Of a stretch of DNA of 9,394 nt, positions 6,931 to 9,394 are shown piece after piece. Below the pieces are notes generated by a model, which saw nothing but the letters and a program-made list of their open reading frames with translations, was not told the DNA's origin and made no database searches. Position numbers and translations under genes: made by a program. This stretch comes from Pseudomonadota bacterium. GTDB lineage: Bacteria > Pseudomonadota > Gammaproteobacteria > SZUA-229. Within the stretch, counting starts at the first letter, position 1, and every line of letters starts with the position of its first letter. The stretch spans positions 1 through 9,394 of the forward strand of contig JADFWE010000020.1 in the NCBI GenBank assembly GCA_015222915.1. The letters are read 5' to 3'.

Positions 6931-7758
6931 TTATCCGGGAAATGAACATTTGAAGCGTTTATGTTCGAGTACCGGGAACATCTTGCGGGTATGCTCCAGT
7001 TTGGCCATGTCGATATCTGCGATAACCACCCCGGTACCGTGTGGCAGGCGATTTAATACCAGCCCCCATGGATCGATGATCATGCTGTCACCGTGTGTTT
7101 CACGGCCGCCGACATGATAACCGCCCTGATCGGCCGCTATCATAAATATCAGATTTTCGATCGAACGTGAGCGCAACAGAGATTCCCAGTGCACCTTACC
7201 GGTGAGGCTGGTGAATGCCGACGGCAGAACACATATCTCCATGCCCTGCTCTACCATTGCCCTGAACAGTTCCGGGAAACGCAGGTCGTAACACACAGCA
7301 AGGCCCAGCCGCCCGAATGGAGTATCGACCACGACCACCTCATCTCCAGCGGAGATGGTCTCTGATTCAGTGTAGCTTTCGTCACTGGCTTCGATGGTGA
7401 CGTCGAACAGGTGGATCTTGTTATAACGCGCAACCATCTCACCCTGCGGGTTATATAACAGGCAGGCAGCAAAGACTTTGCCGGGTTCATCGGAACGTAT
7501 AGGAATAGTGCCGCCGACCAGCCAGATATTGTATTTGATCGCCTGCTGCTTCAGGTAATCCTGCAACAGACCGGTACCGAACTCTTCGGCAATCTTCACT
7601 TTATCCGTTTCGGCCATGCCCATGATGGCAAAATTTTCCGGCAGCACGACCAGCTCGGCTTCCTGCTGTACAGCAATTTTGATCAACTTCTCGGCTTCCG
7701 CCAGGTTTGCTTTTACATTTGGTCCGGATGCCATCTGTATGGCAGCAACTTTACTCAC
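6931..7758 (-). CDS. Carbon-nitrogen hydrolase, Nit1 / deaminated glutathione amidase type
   Basis: Nitrilase-superfamily amidase, 275 residues, cytoplasmic. The catalytic triad is visible: Glu41 in LPENF, Lys114 in RYNKIHLFD, and Cys156 in VCYDLRFPELF. The HWESLLRSRSIEN stretch (190-202) and DSMIIDPWG (224-232) match the Nit1/YbeM branch, whose known members hydrolyse deaminated glutathione, a damaged by-product of transaminases. That substrate is inferred by family, not proven here. Start is GTG with a good ribosome site GGGAG (7767-7771) eight bases upstream. In Pseudomonas-like genomes the gene stands between yhdP and tldD; here a small unknown gene precedes it and an antiporter follows. 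Confidence 0.92.
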   Translation of the reverse strand: MSKVAAIQMASGPNVKANLAEAEKLIKIAVQQEAELVVLPENFAIMGMAETDKVKIAEEFGTGLLQDYLKQQAIKYNIWLVGGTIPIRSDEPGKVFAACLLYNPQGEMVARYNKIHLFDVTIEASDESYTESETISAGDEVVVVDTPFGRLGLAVCYDLRFPELFRAMVEQGMEICVLPSAFTSLTGKVHWESLLRSRSIENLIFMIAADQGGYHVGGRETHGDSMIIDPWGLVLNRLPHGTGVVIADIDMAKLEHTRKMFPVLEHKRFKCSFPG

Positions 7759-7808
7759 CCGATATTCTCCCGCTTGTTTATCACACGCTTAAATGCGTTT
7801 TTTATGTC

Positions 7809-7833
7809 TGATGTTATATCACTCATAACATTA
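7809..7833. promoter_or_regulatory. Inverted repeat overlapping the candidate nit promoter
   Basis: ATGTTAT (7811-7817) and ATAACAT (7825-7831) are perfect inverted arms with a seven-base spacer. The stem grows to nine pairs if one G:T pair is allowed. The arm nearer the upstream gene overlaps the -10 hexamer at 7830-7835, a position typical of a repressor operator; as RNA it would be a hairpin near the transcript start. Confidence 0.4.
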
Positions 7834-7858
7834 TATCTTGTTTGCGAAGATCTGAAGT
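7830..7858 (-). promoter_or_regulatory. Possible promoter of nit and the antiporter gene
   Basis: The minus strand has a perfect TATAAT (7830-7835). The position 17 bases upstream (7853-7858) reads ACTTCA, a poor -35, so an activator or another sigma context may be needed if it is real. Start of transcription would be near 7823, about 65 bases before the GTG. Confidence 0.38.
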
Positions 7859-7878
7859 CCGCTGGCCGCCGGATGCCA

Positions 7879-8367
7879 TCAGCGCCGACTTAGCTGGAAC
7901 CTGATCAGATCATCCGCCGCACTACCCGGAACAGTCTGTATGCTGTTCGAAGGGATGCCCAGAGATACCATCCAGTCACTCAGCTCCTGTACCCAGAACT
8001 CACCTTCCTCACCACCGGGATACTGCACCTCGATGGTCTTGTCTTTATCCTGCAACCAGGCATTGACCACTTTATTCAACACCGCCAATGATAACACTGT
8101 CTCACCGCTACGGGCGATGTCCCACTGCTCTGCATATAATATCCAGTCATCTGTTTTCCTGGAAGCTCCGCTGCCCGATACAGATGAGACCGCCGATGAA
8201 ACCGTCTGTTTCTCAGTGGCGGCCGGCTTAACTTTATCATTTTTCTGCACGCTACCACCATGCATATTAGTCGATACAGACAATAATATGGCGCTTACTA
8301 TCAGCTTGCTTATCTGGCCGACTGCCAGACTGTATGCTGCTGTATTAAAAATCATATTCATCGACAT
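7879..8367 (-). CDS. Small exported protein of unknown function
   Basis: I do not recognise this protein. It has 162 residues from the ATG at 8367; internal ATGs at 8361 and 8355 are equally possible and none has a strong ribosome site. A hydrophobic stretch near 18-33 looks like a signal peptide or single membrane anchor. A Ser/Ala/Lys-rich linker (about 40-72) follows, then a compact domain (73-162) with conserved-looking aromatic and glycine positions: WILYAEQWDIARSGE, IEVQYPGGEEGEFW, WMVSLGIPSNSI and PGSAADDLIRFQL. The layout suggests a periplasmic alpha/beta domain on a flexible stalk. Its start overlaps the yhdP end by 23 bases in another frame, which suggests translation coupled to yhdP. 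The signal segment, the overlap and the ordered domain support it as a real gene. Confidence 0.72.
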   Translation of the reverse strand: MSMNMIFNTAAYSLAVGQISKLIVSAILLSVSTNMHGGSVQKNDKVKPAATEKQTVSSAVSSVSGSGASRKTDDWILYAEQWDIARSGETVLSLAVLNKVVNAWLQDKDKTIEVQYPGGEEGEFWVQELSDWMVSLGIPSNSIQTVPGSAADDLIRFQLSRR

Positions 8368-9394
8368 CCGGTTTGGTTTCTACGATTTTTTCGATTATCG
8401 GATCATCCCAGCTGCCGGTTACCGAATAAACGGTATGACCGACCAGGCTGATATCAAAAACTTTCTGTATCAGAGCCAGCCCGGCACCCACGGCAACACC
8501 ACCTAATAATATACCACCGGCAAAGGTCAAAGAATCAGTATGCGGCTTAACGCGCATCAGCAGACCGTAATCATGTTTGACCATGCCGACACTGCCGAAC
8601 ATATTGATATCGGCCGCAGCCGCTGAAACATCGAAATTTTTCAATGAACCATCACCATTAACAAACTCGAAATCGCCTTTGATTTTATCAAACGAAAAAC
8701 CTTTTCGGGTAACATCATCAAAATCGAAGGCCAGTCGGTTAGCCAGTTTGAATATGTTCAGCAGGCCCAGGATCCTGCCACCGGCACCGGGATCCACTTC
8801 CAGTATCTCGCCATCGTTCATCTGAAAAGATGTTTCGCCCTTCATATTTGCCCACGAGAGCGCATAGGGTTCTGCCGGCCATTTCGAGTTAAAGACTGCA
8901 TCATATTCGCAGCGATCAAGGCTGCGCTCGAAACCAAGCCCGGTGAGCGTATCACCAAGATTCGCACTTTTTATGGTACCCTTCACGGCGGTTTCCTGAG
9001 AGCCGTTCCACAGGTTCATCCAGCTGCCATCTGCATCAAACGTCATCGCCGGTCCTTTTAATGACAGTTTCTCTATCGCCATCCCATGTTCCTGCACGCT
9101 CGTCTCCAGTACAACATCGGTAAAATGCCAGTCATCCCATAAAACATTTTCGGCCTGCCAGTGTAACGAAGGAAAATCTGTGGGCTGCAATGGCTGAGAA
9201 TCTCCCTTAACACTGCTGACGAACATCGCGTGAAGATCAATATTATTCAGATCCAGAGTGATATCGGTGTCCCTGGACAGGCTCTCATCAAATACGCCTT
9301 TACCTGCCATATAAGCCGACTGTACGTCGAAGTTCCAGACACGTTTGTCACTCCGGTCGGCATGAACCTGTATCAGTTTCTTCTCGTTCGAATC
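8345..9394 (-). CDS. yhdP: YhdP, AsmA-like envelope lipid-transport protein (C-terminal part)
   Basis: C-terminal 349 residues of a YhdP-type protein; the frame stays open to the right edge, so the N-terminal part (about 900 residues in E. coli YhdP, total 1266) lies outside. YhdP is an inner-membrane-anchored, periplasm-spanning AsmA-like protein that, with TamB and YdbH, carries phospholipids to the outer membrane. The family hallmark is clear: GAGGRILGLLNIFKL, then LAFDFDDVTRKGFSFDKIKGDF, then a beta-rich stretch ending VYSVTGSWDDPIIEKI, near the C-terminus. A Met at 9310 is not the start: 28 more codons are open upstream. The last codons overlap the small exported gene by 23 bases. In Pseudomonas-like genomes nit follows yhdP directly; here that small gene is in between. 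Confidence 0.93.
   Translation of the reverse strand, partial: DSNEKKLIQVHADRSDKRVWNFDVQSAYMAGKGVFDESLSRDTDITLDLNNIDLHAMFVSSVKGDSQPLQPTDFPSLHWQAENVLWDDWHFTDVVLETSVQEHGMAIEKLSLKGPAMTFDADGSWMNLWNGSQETAVKGTIKSANLGDTLTGLGFERSLDRCEYDAVFNSKWPAEPYALSWANMKGETSFQMNDGEILEVDPGAGGRILGLLNIFKLANRLAFDFDDVTRKGFSFDKIKGDFEFVNGDGSLKNFDVSAAAADINMFGSVGMVKHDYGLLMRVKPHTDSLTFAGGILLGGVAVGAGLALIQKVFDISLVGHTVYSVTGSWDDPIIEKIVETKPDVDEYDF

Noticed and set aside
7785..7804. ACGC/GCGT hairpin followed by a T-run on the plus strand
   Set aside because: The stem is only four pairs and no plus-strand gene ends here, so a terminator is unsupported.
7940..8506. Plus-strand 188-codon frame opposite the small exported gene and the yhdP end
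   Set aside because: The minus-strand frames have a signal segment and clear YhdP family motifs; this is their shadow.
1..9394. Defence system, prophage, CRISPR array or insertion sequence
   Set aside because: All long frames are accounted for by core or envelope genes, and no spaced direct-repeat array, transposase or target duplication was seen.

Overview
The window looks like chromosomal housekeeping DNA from a gammaproteobacterium. The evidence is the combination hda / DUF2066 gene / purM-purN / DUF3108 gene, a yjgA (darP) homologue and a yhdP-nit pair. All of these are typical of gammaproteobacterial chromosomes, and the two neighbourhoods resemble ones known from Pseudomonas-like genomes. 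Base composition is moderate and similar across the genes. I see no transposase, integrase, phage gene, tRNA, rRNA or CRISPR array. Genus cannot be fixed from the sequence alone.

Layout. The left end (1-160) is noncoding and carries a short 8-base-period repeat. Two minus-strand genes follow in the order of transcription: a secreted DUF2066 protein, then hda, the replication-initiation brake. A 238-base divergent region separates them from a plus-strand group: purM, purN, a secreted DUF3108 protein and darP (yjgA). purM and purN supply two steps of purine synthesis; the DUF3108 and darP genes overlap by ATGA. A 99-base convergent gap holds a heptamer tandem array, an inverted copy of it and a weak terminator-like hairpin. 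The right half is all minus strand. In transcription order it holds the C-terminal part of yhdP (cut by the window edge), a small secreted protein of unknown function overlapping the yhdP end, a nitrilase-family amidase of the Nit1 (deaminated glutathione amidase) type, and a CPA2 (Kef-like) cation:proton antiporter without a regulatory domain.

How they fit together. Most genes are core functions: replication control, purine synthesis, ribosome assembly and envelope lipid transport. The least ordinary parts are the small protein between yhdP and nit, the pairing of a glutathione-repair type amidase with a Kef-like antiporter where Pseudomonas-like genomes have tldD, an inserted loop in PurN, and several perfect palindromes and short repeats in the intergenic gaps. 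I found no convincing new multi-gene system; the findings are leads of modest strength.
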